Of a stretch of DNA of 39,004 nucleotides, positions 1 to 8,086 are shown piece by piece (within the stretch, counting starts at the first letter, position 1; the number at the start of each line of letters is the position of its first letter). Source of the DNA: Sphingopyxis sp. (lineage in GTDB: Bacteria > Pseudomonadota > Alphaproteobacteria > Sphingomonadales > Sphingomonadaceae); the NCBI RefSeq assembly GCF_025869345.1, contig NZ_JAOZVW010000094.1, forward strand, positions 1 to 39,004. Reading direction: 5' to 3'. The translations under genes were made by a program, and so were the position numbers. Under the pieces are notes generated by a model. That model ran no database searches and had not been told where the DNA came from. It saw only the letters and a list, made by a program, of their open reading frames with translations.

Positions 1-13
1 GGTGACAAGCGGG

Positions 14-55
14 ACCCCGGAGCAAGTCCGGGGTGACGAGGAAGATAGTCGAACC
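14..55. repeat. Dispersed palindromic repeat, copy 1
   Basis: This 42-base stretch has the core ACCCCGGA-CAAG-TCCGGGG followed by TGACGAGGA and TAGTCGAACC. It matches the copy at 11737-11778 with about four differences, and its palindromic core recurs in reverse orientation at 38971-38996. The core CCCCGGA/TCCGGGG can fold into a short hairpin. It lies just downstream of the crotonase stop codon and may act as a transcription end or mRNA-stabilising hairpin; that role is inferred. Confidence 0.75.
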
Positions 56-64
56 AAGTCGCCC

Positions 65-793
65 CTAAAACTGCTTCGCCACCCGCTCGGCGAAATCGGG
101 CGCGACGCCCGCGCTGTTGAACACTTCGTGCGCCAGCCCCGGCCCCAGCGGCAGGTCGGCCTGCTCGCGGTAGAGCCGCTTGTAGGCGAAGACGCTGTGC
201 CGCGACTGGGCGGCGATCGCTTCGGCCAGTGCCCGCGCCGTCCCATCGAGCTCGGCGTCGGCGACGCACTGATTGGCGAGCCCGATCCGCGCCGCCTCGC
301 GCCCGTCGACGGGCAGGCCGGTGAAGCTGATCTCGCGCGCCTTCCACTCGCCGACGCGGCGCGGCAGCCGCTGGCTCATGCCCCAGATCGGCACCAGCCC
401 GAACTTGCCGTGGGTATCGGCGAAGCGCGCGCTTTCGCCTGCGACGATGATGTCGCCCGCCAGCGCCAGCTCCAGCCCGCCGGTGAAGCAGCCGCCCTGC
501 ACCGCAACGATCAGCGGTTGCGGCAGCTCGGCGAGCTTGGTCACGATCGACGCCTGATAATGCGGCCGCGGCGCTTCGAGCCCGCGTTCCTTGAGGTCGT
601 TGCCGGCGCAGAAGACCGGCCCCGCCGCGCGCAGGATCACCGCGCCGATCCGCTCGCCCGCCGCGGCGATCGCGTCGGCGTGCGCGTCGAGTTCGCTCCA
701 CAGCGCAAGGTTCAGCGCGTTGCGCTTGTCGGGGCGGTTCAGCGTCAGCGTCGCGATGCCGTCGGCATCGTCGCGCAGCACCAGTTGGTTCAT
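65..793 (-). CDS. Enoyl-CoA hydratase/isomerase family protein (crotonase)
   Basis: A 242-residue crotonase-fold protein of normal family length, expected to act on an acyl-CoA in the cytoplasm. The first oxyanion-hole segment CAGNDLKE and the second GGCFTGGLELALAGD are present, so the acyl-CoA site is intact. The Glu of GLELAL matches the first catalytic Glu (Glu144 of rat hydratase). The usual second Glu in the PE(I/V)xxG segment is replaced: the sequence reads ADTHGKFGLVP, with His in its place. The substrate is therefore uncertain, and simple 2-enoyl-CoA hydration cannot be assumed. The ATG at 793 is chosen because GGGAGAG precedes it at good spacing and the crotonase homology begins there; the much longer reading frame upstream is Arg-rich noise antisense to the sulfatase. 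The gene is divergent from the sulfatase at 914. Confidence 0.88.
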   Translation of the reverse strand: MNQLVLRDDADGIATLTLNRPDKRNALNLALWSELDAHADAIAAAGERIGAVILRAAGPVFCAGNDLKERGLEAPRPHYQASIVTKLAELPQPLIVAVQGGCFTGGLELALAGDIIVAGESARFADTHGKFGLVPIWGMSQRLPRRVGEWKAREISFTGLPVDGREAARIGLANQCVADAELDGTARALAEAIAAQSRHSVFAYKRLYREQADLPLGPGLAHEVFNSAGVAPDFAERVAKQF

Positions 794-872
794 CTCGCTC
801 TCCCTTTTTCGGTTCCTTGCCGTCCAAGCAGGAAAGGCGGGGCCTGCCAAGAGCATTGACTTTGCGATATTT

Positions 873-893
873 TGACATAATGAGTGCCATAAG
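873..893. promoter_or_regulatory. Putative TetR operator upstream of the first sulfatase
   Basis: The 21 bases TGACATAATGA-GTGCCATAAG match the palindromic site at 3521-3541 at 16 of 21 positions, with the same spacing between half-sites (TGACA and GTGxCATAAG). It sits 20 bases before the sulfatase ATG and about 80 before the divergent crotonase start. It is inferred to be a degraded second operator for the TetR regulator at 2833-3447. Confidence 0.55.
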
Positions 894-913
894 TTTTCGC
901 GGGGGGAAAGGCG

Positions 914-2734
914 ATGACAATGCGCGGACATACCGGCTGGGGGGCCGGCCGCCTTGTCCGGGGTGGTGGGGCCCTGGTCGCGCTCACCCTGCTTGCGGCG
1001 GCGCCGGCCAAAGCCAGCCCGGCGCCGCCGCACCATCCCAATATCGTCATTCTGCTCGCCGACGACTGGGGGTTCAGCGACGTGGGGTCGTTCGGCAGCG
1101 AGATCGCGACTCCGAACATCGACGCGCTCGCGGCGGCGGGGATGCGCTTTTCCAATTTCCACGTCGCGGGCTCCTGCTCGCCGACGCGCGCGATGCTGCA
1201 GAGCGGGGTGATGAACCACCGCGCCGGGCTCGGCAACATGCCCGAGACGATCCCCGACGCGCATCGCGGCAAGCCCGGATACGACACGGTGATGAACCTG
1301 CGCGTCGTGACGATCGCGCAGCTTTTGAAGGCGGCGGGCTATCGCACCTATCTGACCGGCAAATGGCATCTCGGCAGCGACGCGAAGCGGCTGCCCGGCG
1401 CGCGCGGCTACGACCGCGCCTTCAGCCTCGCCGACGCCGGTGCCGACAATTTCGAGCAGCGGCCGATCGAGGGCATGTACGACACCGCCGCCTGGACCGA
1501 GAATGGCAAGCCCGCGACGCTGCCCAACGATTATTATTCGTCGCGCTTCGTCGTCCAGAAGATGATCGACTATATCGAGGCCGACCGCGCGAGCGGGAAG
1601 CCCTTCCTCGCGTCGGTCAATTTCCTTGCCAACCATATTCCGGTGCAGGCGCCCGACAGCGACATCGCGCGCTATTCGGCGATGTATCGCGAGGGCTGGA
1701 CCAAGCTGCGCGAAGCGCGGGCGAAGCGCGCGGTCGCGCTCGGCATCATGCCCGCGAGCACCGCGCTGGTGACGATGAAGACGACCCCCGACTGGGCGAA
1801 GCTCGATGCCGAGGAGCGCGCGGCGGCGATCCGCGTGATGCAGGCCTATGGCGCGATGGCGACCGCGATGGACCGCGAGGTTGGGCGGCTCGTCGCGCAT
1901 CTCAAGGCGACCGGCGATTACGACAACACCATCTTCGTCTTCCTCTCGGACAATGGCGCCGAGCCGACCGATCCCTACAACCGGCTGCGCAACCGGCTGT
2001 TCCTCGGGATGGAATATGACACCTCGACCGCGAACATCGGCCGTCGCGGCAGTTTCAGCGCGATCGGCCCCGGCTGGGCGAGCGCCGCCTCGTCGCCGCT
2101 GTCGGGCTACAAGTTCAGCGCGACCGAGGGCGGGCTGCGCGCGCCGCTGATCATCGCCTGGCCGGGGCATCCGCAAGTCCGCGCGGGCGCGATCAACGGC
2201 GGCCTTGCGCATGTTACCGACATATTGCCGACATTGCTCGACCTTGCGGGGGTGGCGGGGCAGGACGGCACCTGGAACGGCCGCCCGGTCGAGCGGCTCG
2301 CCGGGCGCAGCCTCGTCCCCATGCTCGCGGGCGGCGTGGGCAGCGTCCATGGCGACACGCCGATCGGTTACGAACTGTCGGGCAATGCGGCGCTGTTCCG
2401 GGGCGATTACAAGCTCGTTCGTAACCTTCCGCCGACCGGCGACGGCCAGTGGCGGCTCTACGATATCGCGACCGATCCGGGCGAGACGAAGGATCTCGCG
2501 ACCGCGATGCCCGACCGTTTCGCGGCGATGCGCGCCGACTATGCGGCCTTTGCCAAGGACAATGGCGTGCTTGAAATGCCCGCCGGCTATACCGCCGACG
2601 AGCAGATCAATCTCTATGCCTGGCGCCAGCAGGGGAAGAAACGGGCGATCCAGGCGGGGCTGGTGCTCGGTGGGATTTTGGTGGGGTTGGTTGCGCTGTT
2701 GTGGATTTGGCGGCGGTCAAAGGCTCGCAGATAG
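914..2734 (+). CDS. Arylsulfatase, secreted and C-terminally membrane-anchored
   Basis: A 606-residue type I sulfatase that hydrolyses an organic sulfate ester, releasing sulfate. The N-terminus has a cationic start and a hydrophobic run at residues about 18-34, read as a signal peptide or anchor. Metal-binding Asp residues are in LLADDWG (50-51). The formylglycine motif C-S-P-T-R is at residues 88-92, so Cys88 must be oxidised by a formylglycine-generating enzyme that is not in this window. KWHLG, SDNG and the C-terminal sulfatase region (YKLV, LYD, DPGE) follow. A hydrophobic helix near residues 578-597 followed by RRSKARR looks like a C-terminal membrane anchor, which is unusual for secreted arylsulfatases. 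The segment around Cys88 resembles the AtsA-type arylsulfatases. GGGGGGAAAGGCG before the ATG supports the start. The substrate is unknown. Confidence 0.9.
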   Translation: MTMRGHTGWGAGRLVRGGGALVALTLLAAAPAKASPAPPHHPNIVILLADDWGFSDVGSFGSEIATPNIDALAAAGMRFSNFHVAGSCSPTRAMLQSGVMNHRAGLGNMPETIPDAHRGKPGYDTVMNLRVVTIAQLLKAAGYRTYLTGKWHLGSDAKRLPGARGYDRAFSLADAGADNFEQRPIEGMYDTAAWTENGKPATLPNDYYSSRFVVQKMIDYIEADRASGKPFLASVNFLANHIPVQAPDSDIARYSAMYREGWTKLREARAKRAVALGIMPASTALVTMKTTPDWAKLDAEERAAAIRVMQAYGAMATAMDREVGRLVAHLKATGDYDNTIFVFLSDNGAEPTDPYNRLRNRLFLGMEYDTSTANIGRRGSFSAIGPGWASAASSPLSGYKFSATEGGLRAPLIIAWPGHPQVRAGAINGGLAHVTDILPTLLDLAGVAGQDGTWNGRPVERLAGRSLVPMLAGGVGSVHGDTPIGYELSGNAALFRGDYKLVRNLPPTGDGQWRLYDIATDPGETKDLATAMPDRFAAMRADYAAFAKDNGVLEMPAGYTADEQINLYAWRQQGKKRAIQAGLVLGGILVGLVALLWIWRRSKARR

Positions 2735-2743
2735 GAGCATGTG

Positions 2744-2823
2744 TCCCAGCGAAGGCGGGGACCCAGAGGATCACTGCTCGAACTTTGGCCTCATGCGCTC
2801 TGGACCCCCGCCTTCGCGGGGGA
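2744..2823. repeat. Inverted repeat between convergent genes, possible bidirectional terminator
   Basis: The left arm CCCAGCGAAGGCGGGGACCC-AGAG (2745-2768) and the right arm CTCTGGACCCCCG-CCTTCGCGGGG (2798-2822) are near-perfect reverse complements around a 29-base loop. It lies between the ends of the sulfatase and tetR genes, which face each other. It may serve as a bidirectional terminator and looks like a mobile REP-type palindrome; neither is shown directly. Confidence 0.8.
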
Positions 2824-2832
2824 GCAGCCGCT

Positions 2833-3447
2833 CTATCCGTGGATAGTGCCGATCAGCGCCTCGACCATATGCAGGGCGACCCCGGCAGCATCCTCGACCG
2901 ACAGCCCCTGGTCCTGCCGGATCGCGCGCCAGTTCTGGAACGACAGCGCCGCGCACAGCGCCTCGACCTGATAGCGATCGCTGCGCACTCCGGCAGGAAG
3001 CAGCCGTAGCACGAGGTCGCGTTCCATCGTCACGACCTGCGCATATTGGCCCATCAGAAAGGGCGACTGATAGCGTTTGATGTTGGCGGCGAGGCGGAAG
3101 GGCAGCATCGTCTCGAACACCCGCGCGCGGCGGCGGGTGAGGTCGCGGACATTGGCGCGCCAGTCAGGGTCGGCATAGGGCGCGGTGATCACCGGCCAGA
3201 TGCGGTCGGCGACGATCCGCGAAATCTCGCGATAGAGCGAGTCCATATCGTCAAAATGGCGGAATACGGTGCGCAGGCCGACGCCCGCCTCCTCGGCGAC
3301 GCGCGCCGCGCTCGGCATCAGGTCGCCGCCCTCGATCAGGTCCATCATCGCCGCGACGATGCGCTTGTGGCTCGACCGGCCGCGCTCGCGCCGCCCGTCG
3401 ATCCGCGTGCCTTCCTCGGCCGGTCCGGCTGCCACTTTCCCCTCCAT
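2833..3447 (-). CDS. TetR/AcrR family transcriptional regulator
   Basis: A 204-residue protein of normal TetR length. The DNA-binding domain lies at about residues 23-75: KRIVAAMMDLIEGG, then the helix-turn-helix AARVAEEAGVGLRTVFRHFDD, the classic TetR signature. The C-terminal ligand-binding half is not recognisable as to ligand. The ATG at 3447 is preferred over an upstream start at 3528 because GGAGGAG stands just before it and the upstream 27 residues are low-complexity. It is transcribed divergently from the membrane protein/sulfatase unit at 3572, and the palindrome at 3521-3541 lies between them. Autoregulation and control of both sulfatase units is the likely role; the inducer, perhaps a sulfate ester or its alcohol, is unknown. 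Confidence 0.88.
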   Translation of the reverse strand: MEGKVAAGPAEEGTRIDGRRERGRSSHKRIVAAMMDLIEGGDLMPSAARVAEEAGVGLRTVFRHFDDMDSLYREISRIVADRIWPVITAPYADPDWRANVRDLTRRRARVFETMLPFRLAANIKRYQSPFLMGQYAQVVTMERDLVLRLLPAGVRSDRYQVEALCAALSFQNWRAIRQDQGLSVEDAAGVALHMVEALIGTIHG

Positions 3448-3520
3448 GCTCCTCCGCTGGCCCAGCTTGCGCCGCGCGTCAATGGCCGTGTCGAACCATC
3501 TTGCGCCGCAATCGATATAA

Positions 3521-3541
3521 TGACACATATAGTGTCATAAG
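3521..3541. promoter_or_regulatory. Palindromic operator between tetR and the second sulfatase unit
   Basis: The sequence ATGACAC-ATATA-GTGTCAT (3520-3538) is a perfect inverted repeat with 7-base arms and a 5-base AT centre, followed by AAG. It lies in the divergent intergenic region 74 bases upstream of the tetR ATG and 31 bases upstream of the 3572 ATG. A related site lies at 873-893. Binding by the adjacent TetR protein is inferred from position and symmetry. Confidence 0.7.
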
Positions 3542-3571
3542 TTTATTGGCAACGGTCCGGCAGGTGGGGCA

Positions 3572-4228
3572 ATGGACGGGCAGGCAGCGACCTTGGGAGT
3601 TATATGGGGCGGCGCGCTGCTGCTCTGGCTCGGCTTCCTCCTTTTCTACGACGGGGTTCGCCGGCCGTTGCGCCGCGAAGAGGTCGACGATTTTCTTGCG
3701 ACGCTCGGCCCGCGCCTGACCGAGACGGGGAACGACGTCGACCGGCTGCGCGCCTTTCTGGAGGCCGACGACGGGCGCGAGTTCGTGATGGTCAATCTCG
3801 TCCGCACGCGCCCCGGCCCGGTCACCGACCCGGCGAGCGGTGAGACGCGCGCGGGACACGAATGGCTGCGCCGTTATTCGGAGCCTTTCGTGCGCGGGCT
3901 GATCGCGCGCGGCGGCCATCCTCTGTTCGTCGGGCGCAAGGTCGGCGGTTATATCGATGCGTGGAACACGCCCGCCGACCCCGGCTGGTCGCTCGCCGGG
4001 ACGATGCGCTACCGCAGCCGCCGCGACCTCGTCCGCATGGCGGCGGACCCGCGTTTCCGCGCCGCGCATCTCAATAAGACGCTGGGGATCGAGGCGACCT
4101 TCTCCTTTCCGACGCAGCGCCAGATCGCCTTTTACGCGAGCCCGCGCGCCACGGTCGGCCTGACGCTCGCGCTCGCCGCGGCGCTCGCTCACATCATGAT
4201 ACTGACTTTCGCAGGGGGGACGGCATGA
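3572..4228 (+). CDS. Double-anchored membrane protein with DUF1330-like domain, coupled to sulfatase
   Basis: A 218-residue protein I do not recognise with certainty. It has a membrane segment at residues about 8-27 (TLGVIWGGALLLWLGFLLFY) and another at about 194-214 (VGLTLALAAALAHIMILTF). Between them is a soluble domain of about 150 residues with the pattern FVMVNLVR...YSEPFVRGLIARGGHPLFVG...YIDAWN...GTMRYRSRRDLVRMAADPRFRAAHLNKT. This resembles the small ferredoxin-like fold of DUF1330/EthD-type proteins in motif order, but that is a tentative reading. Its stop codon overlaps the next sulfatase start (ATGA, 4225-4228), so the two are translationally coupled and probably work together. A partner or accessory of the sulfatase is plausible; enzymatic function is unknown. 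Confidence 0.75.
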   Translation: MDGQAATLGVIWGGALLLWLGFLLFYDGVRRPLRREEVDDFLATLGPRLTETGNDVDRLRAFLEADDGREFVMVNLVRTRPGPVTDPASGETRAGHEWLRRYSEPFVRGLIARGGHPLFVGRKVGGYIDAWNTPADPGWSLAGTMRYRSRRDLVRMAADPRFRAAHLNKTLGIEATFSFPTQRQIAFYASPRATVGLTLALAAALAHIMILTFAGGTA

Positions 4229-5871
4229 AGAAGAGATGGGTGGCGCTAGGCGTCCTCGCGCTGCTCGGCGCGGGCGGCTATTGGGGTTTTCAGGCGAATA
4301 AATACCGGCTTCCCGGCCTGCTTCAGGACTGGCGCGATCCGGTGCAGCCGAATCGCCCGGTCGCCTGGCAACAGGGGCCCGCGACGGCGGCCGCCAATCC
4401 GCCCGGGGCCAAGCGGCCGCCGAACATCATCCTGATCGTCGCCGACGACATGGGCTGGAACGACATCAGCCTCAACGGCGGCGGGGTTGCGGGCGGCATC
4501 GTCCAGACGCCTAATATCGATGCGATCGCGCATCAGGGGCTGAACTTCACCACCGCCTATGCCGCCAACGCGACCTGCTCGCCCTCGCGCGCGGCGATGA
4601 TGACAGGGCGCTATCCGACCCGGTTCGGCTTCGAATATACCGCGGTGCCGGTGGCGTTCGCGGAGAATCTGACCCACGGCAGCGGCATCGGGCCGCTGAA
4701 ACCGATCTTCCACAAGGAACTTATCACCGACGACATCCCCGATTATCCCGACATGGGCGTGCCTGCGAGCGAGGTGACGATCGCCGAGGCGGTGAAAGCG
4801 GCGGGCTATCACACGCTGCACATCGGCAAATGGCATCTTGGCGAGGCGCCGAAGCTGCAGCCGCAGCGCCAGGGCTTCGACGAAAGCCTCGCGGTGCTCG
4901 CGGGCGGCGCCAAATATCTGGACGACGACGATCCCGACGGGGTCAACGCGAAACTGCCGTGGGACCCGATCGACCGCTTCATCTGGGCCAATCTGCGCCC
5001 GGCGGTGACGTTCAACGGCAGCAAGCGTTTTCACGTCAAGGGGCATATGACCGACTATTTCGCCGACGAGGCGATCAAGGCGATCGACGCGAACCGGAAT
5101 CGGCCCTTCTTTATGTATCTCGCCTTCAACGCGCCGCACACGCCGCTGCAGGCGACGAAGGAAGACTATGCGAAATTCCCGCAGATCAAAGACCGCAAGA
5201 CGCGCGTCTATGGTGCGATGATCGCGCAACTCGATCGGCGGATCGGCGACGTCATGGCGGAACTCAAGCGTGCCGGGATCGACGACAATACGCTCGTCAT
5301 CTTCACCAGCGACAATGGCGGCGCCTGGTATAACGGGATAGCGGACCTCAACGCGCCCTATCGCGGGTGGAAAGCGACCTTCTTCGAGGGCGGCATCCGC
5401 ACCCCGCTGTTCATGCGCTGGCCGGGGCATATCGCGCCCGGATCGATCCGTGCCGACCTGACCGGCCATCTCGACATCTTCGCAACGATCGCCGCCGCGG
5501 CGGGGGCGAAGCTGCCGACCGACCGCGTCATGGACAGCGAGAATATCCTCGCCGGCCCCGCAAAGCGGACCGCGATGTATTGGCGCTCGGGCGATTATCG
5601 CGCGGTGCGGATGGGCGACTGGAAATTGCAGGTGACGAAGCGCCCCGAAAAGGCGCGTCTCTACGACCTCGACACCGATCCGACCGAGCGGCACGATGTG
5701 TCGGCACAGCAGCCGCAGCGCGTCGCCCAGCTTCGCGCGATGATCGAGGCGCAGAACAAGGGCATGGCGAAACCGATCTGGCCGGGGCTGATCGAGGGGC
5801 CGATCCGCATCGATGTGCCGCTGAACGCGCCGTGGAAGGACGGGCAGGACTATATCTACTGGACGAACTGA
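4225..5871 (+). CDS. Sulfatase (type I, formylglycine-dependent)
   Basis: A 548-residue sulfatase. The N-terminus MKKRWVALGVLALLGAGGYWGF is a signal peptide or uncleaved anchor, placing the enzyme in the periplasm. Metal-binding Asp residues are in VADDMGWND (74-75). The formylglycine motif C-S-P-S-R is at 118-122, followed by MMTGRYPTRFGFEY. KWHLGE, NAPHTPLQ, TSDNGG, FEGGIRTPLFMRWPG and the C-terminal LYDLDTDPTE complete the family pattern. It is only distantly like the sulfatase at 914 and probably has another substrate. It starts inside the stop codon of the membrane protein at 3572 and its last 16 bases overlap the convergent hutD end. A formylglycine-generating enzyme must be encoded elsewhere. 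Confidence 0.92.
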   Translation: MKKRWVALGVLALLGAGGYWGFQANKYRLPGLLQDWRDPVQPNRPVAWQQGPATAAANPPGAKRPPNIILIVADDMGWNDISLNGGGVAGGIVQTPNIDAIAHQGLNFTTAYAANATCSPSRAAMMTGRYPTRFGFEYTAVPVAFAENLTHGSGIGPLKPIFHKELITDDIPDYPDMGVPASEVTIAEAVKAAGYHTLHIGKWHLGEAPKLQPQRQGFDESLAVLAGGAKYLDDDDPDGVNAKLPWDPIDRFIWANLRPAVTFNGSKRFHVKGHMTDYFADEAIKAIDANRNRPFFMYLAFNAPHTPLQATKEDYAKFPQIKDRKTRVYGAMIAQLDRRIGDVMAELKRAGIDDNTLVIFTSDNGGAWYNGIADLNAPYRGWKATFFEGGIRTPLFMRWPGHIAPGSIRADLTGHLDIFATIAAAAGAKLPTDRVMDSENILAGPAKRTAMYWRSGDYRAVRMGDWKLQVTKRPEKARLYDLDTDPTERHDVSAQQPQRVAQLRAMIEAQNKGMAKPIWPGLIEGPIRIDVPLNAPWKDGQDYIYWTN

Positions 5872-6422
5872 TCGAACAGCTCGACCGCGATAACGGGTCC
5901 GGCGAGCGATAGCGAAATGCTGGCAGGTGCCTCAATCAGCAGCGCGTCGAGCGCCGAGAGGTCGAACCGGCGCCCATCGACCGTGACCCCGGCGGTGCCG
6001 GTGGCAAGTAGTAGCAAATAGTCCGCCGAGGTCGGCCGTGCGGCCTGCCATCGATCGAGCTTGGCCGAAAAGGCCCCGCGCCGTGCCATGATGTTCAGGA
6101 CGGTGCAGGCCTCGCCGACCGGAGCGGCGCTCACCATCTCTTCACCGGTAAAATGCAGCGCGGCGGAGCCGGGGCGCAAGCGCTGCGCTACATCGCCGAT
6201 CTTGATGACCAATTCGCCATCCAGCAGCATCAACGTGCGGTCGATCTCCGGAAACTGCGAAAAAGGCCCTGCCGCCGCAATCGTCGCAACGCTCGCGCGC
6301 CACAAGAAGCTCTTGTCGTCCGCACCCTCTGCAAAGACGGCGACGTCGCGCGTGACGCCGCCGCCATTCTTCCACGGCCGCGCGACCCGGTCCCGCGCGC
6401 GGAGCAGGCGGACGCCGTTCAA
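5856..6422 (-). CDS. hutD: HutD/Ves family protein, histidine-utilisation accessory
   Basis: A HutD/Ves family protein with a cupin fold; the family is linked to hut operons, where it is thought to limit or modulate flux, though its biochemical role is not settled. Recognisable motifs are [16 protein letters not shown] near the N-terminus, [31 protein letters not shown], and [14 protein letters not shown]. The reading frame allows a GTG start at 6464, inside hutU, but family homology begins near RLLRARDR. I therefore prefer the TTG at 6422, which overlaps the hutU stop in a TTGA junction and gives 188 residues. Neither start has a convincing ribosome binding site. It is the last gene of hutIHGUD and overlaps the end of the convergent sulfatase by 16 bases. 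Confidence 0.82.
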   Translation of the reverse strand: MNGVRLLRARDRVARPWKNGGGVTRDVAVFAEGADDKSFLWRASVATIAAAGPFSQFPEIDRTLMLLDGELVIKIGDVAQRLRPGSAALHFTGEEMVSAAPVGEACTVLNIMARRGAFSAKLDRWQAARPTSADYLLLLATGTAGVTVDGRRFDLSALDALLIEAPASISLSLAGPVIAVELFDQFVQ

Positions 6423-8086
6423 CCCAATATGCCGGGCAGGTCGAGCCCCTTCTCGCGCGCGCACTCGATGGCGATGTCATAGCCCGCGTCGGCGTGGCGC
6501 ATCACCCCGGTGCCGGGGTCGTTCCACAGCACGCGCTCGAGGCGCTTCGCGGCTTCGGGGGTGCCGTCGGCGACGATCACCATGCCGCTGTGCTGCGAAT
6601 AGCCCATGCCGACCCCGCCGCCGTGGTGCAGCGAAACCCACGTCGCGCCGCTCGCGGTGTTGAGGAGAGCATTGAGCAACGGCCAGTCGCTCACCGCATC
6701 GGACCCGTCGCGCATCGCCTCGGTCTCGCGGTTCGGCGAGGCGACCGAGCCCGAATCGAGATGATCGCGCCCGATCACCACGGGGGCTTTCAACTCGCCC
6801 GATGCGACCATCTCGTTGAAGGCGATGCCGAGCCGGTGGCGGTCGCCGAGCCCGACCCAGCAGATGCGCGCGGGCAGGCCCTGAAAATGAATCTTCTCGC
6901 GCGCCATGTCGAGCCAGTGGTGAAGGTGCGCATTGTCGGGCAGCAGCTCCTTCACCTTGGCGTCGGTCCTGTAGATGTCCTCGGGATCGCCCGACAGTGC
7001 CGCCCAGCGGAACGGCCCGACACCCCGGCAAAAAAGCGGGCGGACATAGGCGGGAACGAAGCCGGGAAAGTCGAAGGCATTCTCGACGCCTTCGTCCTTC
7101 GCCATCTGGCGGATATTGTTTCCGTAATCGGTCGTCGGCACGCCCGCCGCCTGCAGATCGAGCATCGCCTGCACATGCACCGCCATCGACGCCTTCGCGG
7201 CTTTCGCGACCGCGGCGGGGTCGCTCTCGCGCTTTGCGAACCACTCGTCGAGGGTCCAGCCCGCGGGGAGATAGCCGTTGACCGGATCGTGCGCCGAGGT
7301 CTGGTCGGTGAGCAGGTCGGGGTGGATGCCGCGGCGCACCATCTCGGGCAATATCTCGGCGGCATTGCCGAGCAGGCCGACCGAGATCGGCGTCTTCGCG
7401 GCGCAGCTTTCCTCGATCAGCGCCATCGCCTCGTCGATGTTGTTCGCCGCCTTGTCGAGATAGCCGGTGCGCAGGCGCATTTCGATGCGGCTCGGCTGGC
7501 ATTCGATCGCAAGGCACGACGCGCCCGCCATCACGCTCGCGAGTGGCTGCGCCCCGCCCATGCCGCCGAGCCCGGCGGTGAGCAGCCAGCGGCCCGACAG
7601 GTCGCCGTCATAATGCTGGCGCCCCATTTCGACGAAGGTTTCGTAAGTGCCCTGAACGATGCCCTGGCTGCCGATGTAGATCCAGCTTCCCGCCGTCATC
7701 TGGCCGTACATCATCAGGCCCTTTTTATCGAGCTCGTGGAAATGCTCCCAATTCGCCCATTCGGGGACGAGGTTGGAGTTGGCGAGCAGCACGCGCGGCG
7801 CATCCGCATGGGTGCGGAAGACGCCGACCGGCTTGCCCGACTGGATCAGCAAAGTTTCGTCGTCATTAAGCCGCTTCAGCGTCTCGACGATCCGGTCATA
7901 GCTTTCCCAGTCGCGCGCGGCGCGGCCAATGCCGCCATAGACGACGAGCTCCTCGGGCCGCTCGGCGACATCGGGGTGGAGGTTGTTCATCAGCATCCGC
8001 ATCGGCGCTTCGGTGAGCCAGCTTTTCGCGCTGATTTCGGGGCCGGTCGCGGGGCGGATCACGCGGCTGTTGTCAAGACGGGTCAT
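6419..8086 (-). CDS. hutU: Urocanate hydratase
   Basis: A 555-residue urocanase, full length for the family, converting urocanate to imidazolone-5-propionate with tightly bound NAD+ in the cytoplasm. Family hallmarks include [21 protein letters not shown] near the N-terminus, the glycine-rich [15 protein letters not shown]-binding segment, and the C-terminal [17 protein letters not shown] and [19 protein letters not shown] blocks with conserved active-site residues. The ATG at 8086 shares a base with the hutG stop (TGATG) and is preceded by AAAGGA, so translation is coupled to hutG. It acts after HutH and before HutI. Confidence 0.97.
   Translation of the reverse strand: MTRLDNSRVIRPATGPEISAKSWLTEAPMRMLMNNLHPDVAERPEELVVYGGIGRAARDWESYDRIVETLKRLNDDETLLIQSGKPVGVFRTHADAPRVLLANSNLVPEWANWEHFHELDKKGLMMYGQMTAGSWIYIGSQGIVQGTYETFVEMGRQHYDGDLSGRWLLTAGLGGMGGAQPLASVMAGASCLAIECQPSRIEMRLRTGYLDKAANNIDEAMALIEESCAAKTPISVGLLGNAAEILPEMVRRGIHPDLLTDQTSAHDPVNGYLPAGWTLDEWFAKRESDPAAVAKAAKASMAVHVQAMLDLQAAGVPTTDYGNNIRQMAKDEGVENAFDFPGFVPAYVRPLFCRGVGPFRWAALSGDPEDIYRTDAKVKELLPDNAHLHHWLDMAREKIHFQGLPARICWVGLGDRHRLGIAFNEMVASGELKAPVVIGRDHLDSGSVASPNRETEAMRDGSDAVSDWPLLNALLNTASGATWVSLHHGGGVGMGYSQHSGMVIVADGTPEAAKRLERVLWNDPGTGVMRHADAGYDIAIECAREKGLDLPGILG

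Noticed and set aside
856-884. Canonical -35/-10 promoter before the first sulfatase
   Set aside because: A TTGACT element is present but no good -10 hexamer lies at 16-18 bases, so I do not call a promoter.
794-2350. Long minus-strand reading frame extending the crotonase to 761 residues
   Set aside because: The extension is Arg-, Ala- and Gly-rich, antisense to the sulfatase and without domain motifs; a proper start with ribosome binding site exists at 793.
4246-5694. 482-residue minus-strand frame inside the second sulfatase
   Set aside because: Low-complexity Arg/His-rich shadow of a well-supported sulfatase gene on the other strand.
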